A stretch of 6,708 bases of DNA from CAZBUH01 sp964495095 (lineage in GTDB: Bacteria; Bacillota; Clostridia; Oscillospirales; Oscillospiraceae): positions 1 to 6,708 of the forward strand of contig CAZBUH010000098.1 of assembly GCA_964495095.1 (NCBI GenBank), given 5' to 3'. Below are positions 5,280-6,708 of this stretch, piece after piece. Position 1 is the stretch's first letter. Each line of letters begins with the position of its first letter. Under the pieces are notes generated by a model. The model was not told the origin of the DNA. It searched no databases and saw only the letters and a list, made by a program, of their open reading frames with translations. The position numbers and the translations under genes were made by a program.

Positions 5280-6632
5280 ATGACGAGAAAAAAATTGACC
5301 GCCATTATTACCAGCTATGCGCTGGCAGCATGTATCGTAGCAGGCGGACTTATATACCGCAACTACCAGGAGACGCTGAGCTACCGGCGTCATATAGATA
5401 ATACCTACCAGCACGCCTTTTCCGAGCTGACATCGGCTGTAGGCGAAATGGACTCGGCACTGCAAAAGAGCATTTACGCCACCTCCCCCTCCATGATAAG
5501 CACTGTGTGCACGGAGATCTACGGAAAAGCCCAGGCCGCCGAAATGGCCATGAGCGAGCTTCCATTCTCCGACTACAGGCTTGAGCAGACGGCAAGCTTT
5601 ATCGCAAAGGCCGGTGACTACGCGTTCAGCCTGTCCCGGAAAGCGGCGTCCGGAATAAGCGACGATGAGCGCAAAAACCTCGAATCCATGTCAAATGCGG
5701 CGTCGGTGCTGTCCGGCAATCTGACGCAGCTTTTGGCAGACATAAACGACGGGAAAATCAGGGCCTCAGAGCTTTCTTCCGCCGTAAAGTCCGCCGGAGA
5801 CTCCGACGGCGCCGCGGCGCTCCCCCTGGGAGACAGCTTTTCGCTCATTGAAAACGAATTTCCCGAGATACCAGTTCTTGTATACGACGGACCATTTTCA
5901 CAGCATATAGCCGACGCTGAGCCTAAGCTATTAAAGGGTCTTGCGGAGGTATCCGAAAAGGAGGCTCAGGCCATAGCGTCCGAATTTCTGGACCTGAATC
6001 ACGGCGCCTTTGACAGCGTGGGCGTTTCTGAGGGCAAGCTGCCCACCTACACCTTCCGCACCTCCGCCGACAGCAGCGAGACAACTGTGGAGGTAACCCG
6101 TACAGGCGGGCAGGTAATTGAGATGCACAATTCCCGCGCTCCGGCCTCGGCAAGGATTTCTCCGGAGGTCGGTCTTAAAATCGCGGAAAAATTTCTTAAA
6201 AAGCACGGATACGACTCCATGAAGGACAGCTACTGGCAGGTAAACGACAACATCGCGGTGTATAACTTCGCTTACTCCCAAGATGGCGTTATCTGCTATC
6301 AGGACCTTGTAAAGGTCTCTGTAGCGCTGGACAACGGCAATATACTCGGCTTTGAGTGTCACGGCTATACGGTAAACCACTATACGCGCAATATCCCGGA
6401 AGCCAAAGTCAGCGAAGAAGAGGCCATGAAAAGCGTCCCGGACTCTCTCCAGGTTGTCTCCCACAACATGGCCATTATACCCACCGTGGGTCTTTATGAG
6501 AGATACTGCCATGAGTTCGTCTGCCAGAACGACCATGAGCAGCACTATATTATATATGTGGACGCTGTCTCCGGCGAGCAGGCAAATATCCTGATACTTC
6601 TGGAAAGCGACTCCGGCGCACTGACAGTGTAA
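5280..6632 (+). CDS. ypeB: Spore germination protein YpeB (PepSY-repeat protein)
   Basis: A 450-residue protein of normal length for YpeB. In Bacillus, YpeB is needed to place and protect the cortex-lytic enzyme SleB in the spore, so that the cortex can be degraded at germination. Visible parts are a basic N-terminus and uncleaved signal anchor (about 7-25), and a helical N-domain (about 36-160) with the family-like NTYQHAFSEL. The characteristic FPEIPVLVYDGPFSQHI stretch is at 194-210. Three PepSY-type repeats follow (about 226-285, 294-360, 376-440), the last with VDAVSGEQ. AAAGGAG at 5264-5270 with 9-nt spacing supports the ATG and is masked by a hairpin. In Bacillus the gene follows sleB. 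Here the upstream neighbour is instead the divergent cell-wall pair, and the region after ypeB looks terminator-like, so sleB must lie elsewhere or be absent. The gene implies a spore-forming host. Confidence 0.93.
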   Translation: MTRKKLTAIITSYALAACIVAGGLIYRNYQETLSYRRHIDNTYQHAFSELTSAVGEMDSALQKSIYATSPSMISTVCTEIYGKAQAAEMAMSELPFSDYRLEQTASFIAKAGDYAFSLSRKAASGISDDERKNLESMSNAASVLSGNLTQLLADINDGKIRASELSSAVKSAGDSDGAAALPLGDSFSLIENEFPEIPVLVYDGPFSQHIADAEPKLLKGLAEVSEKEAQAIASEFLDLNHGAFDSVGVSEGKLPTYTFRTSADSSETTVEVTRTGGQVIEMHNSRAPASARISPEVGLKIAEKFLKKHGYDSMKDSYWQVNDNIAVYNFAYSQDGVICYQDLVKVSVALDNGNILGFECHGYTVNHYTRNIPEAKVSEEEAMKSVPDSLQVVSHNMAIIPTVGLYERYCHEFVCQNDHEQHYIIYVDAVSGEQANILILLESDSGALTV

Positions 6633-6659
6633 AAAAATAATCCCCGCCCTACGGGGCGG
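6631..6659 (-). terminator. Probable intrinsic terminator for transcription entering from the right
   Basis: CCGCCC (6644-6649) pairs with GGGCGG (6654-6659) around TACG. Read on the minus strand, the hairpin is followed by GGATTA and seven T's (6637-6631), which suits an intrinsic terminator for a gene beyond the right edge. On the plus strand there is only an A-run before the stem and no T-run after it, so termination of ypeB here is not supported by the canonical pattern. Confidence 0.6.
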
Positions 6660-6681
6660 CCCTCCATAAGGAAGGTCGCCC
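6654..6681. other. Second hairpin sharing an arm with the terminator
   Basis: GGGCGGCC (6654-6661) pairs with GGTCGCCC (6674-6681) in 8 bp with one G·U. An inner TCC/GGA stem (6663-6665 with 6670-6672) closes an ATAA tetraloop. It uses the same GGGCGG as the terminator stem, so only one of the two can form at a time. No T-run follows on either strand directly. The remaining bases to 6708 show no gene I can support. Confidence 0.45.
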
Positions 6682-6708
6682 AAGGTGGCTCTGTAACTCA
6701 GTTTATAG

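Noticed and set aside
5931..6683. Long minus-strand open frame (250 codons) over ypeB
   Set aside because: It is antisense to the conserved PepSY region of YpeB. Its start region coincides with the hairpins after ypeB and it has no recognisable domain. It is most likely a codon-bias shadow.

Overview
The window looks like chromosome of an anaerobic, spore-forming Clostridia member, probably in the Oscillospirales. The basis is balanced GC content, strong GGAGG/AAAGGAG ribosome sites, a ypeB spore-germination gene, and an FHA–SEDS fusion paired with a class B penicillin-binding protein. The taxonomic placement is inference from gene content, not from a marker gene. No rRNA, tRNA, CRISPR array, insertion sequence or phage gene was seen.

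Left part (1-1303). Two minus-strand genes read off the left edge. The upstream one is a complete classical short-chain dehydrogenase/reductase (253-1044). The downstream one is cut by the edge: only 37 N-terminal residues remain, resembling the 4-hydroxyphenylacetate 3-hydroxylase / 4-hydroxybutyryl-CoA dehydratase family. A 140-nt gap separates them. The 259-nt region at 1045-1303 is a divergent promoter region. It holds overlapping palindromes inside the likely SDR promoter, a cluster of GCAAT words, and a good promoter for the plus-strand gene on the right.

Centre (1304-5279). A 170-residue four-helix membrane protein of unknown function (1304-1816, plus) converges with a cell-wall gene pair on the minus strand, and a strong bidirectional terminator (1834-1867) separates them. 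The pair is an FHA-domain–SEDS (FtsW/RodA-type) glycosyltransferase followed by a class B PBP transpeptidase, joined by an ATGA stop/start overlap. Together they should form one peptidoglycan polymerase–crosslinker complex. The FHA domain suggests control by Ser/Thr phosphorylation, but no kinase or phosphatase is in the window. Ribosome-site evidence moves both starts downstream of the longest possible reading frames.

Right part (5280-6708). ypeB (5280-6632, plus) is transcribed divergently from the cell-wall pair. It stands without an adjacent sleB, its usual partner. Its Shine-Dalgarno sequence lies in one arm of a predicted hairpin, which suggests translational control. After ypeB come two mutually exclusive hairpins. 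One looks like an intrinsic terminator for transcription arriving on the minus strand from beyond the right edge.

Nothing here is clearly a new system. The most checkable new points are the Shine-Dalgarno-masking hairpin before ypeB, the acidic Cys-containing tail on the FHA–SEDS protein, and the operator-like palindromes upstream of the SDR.
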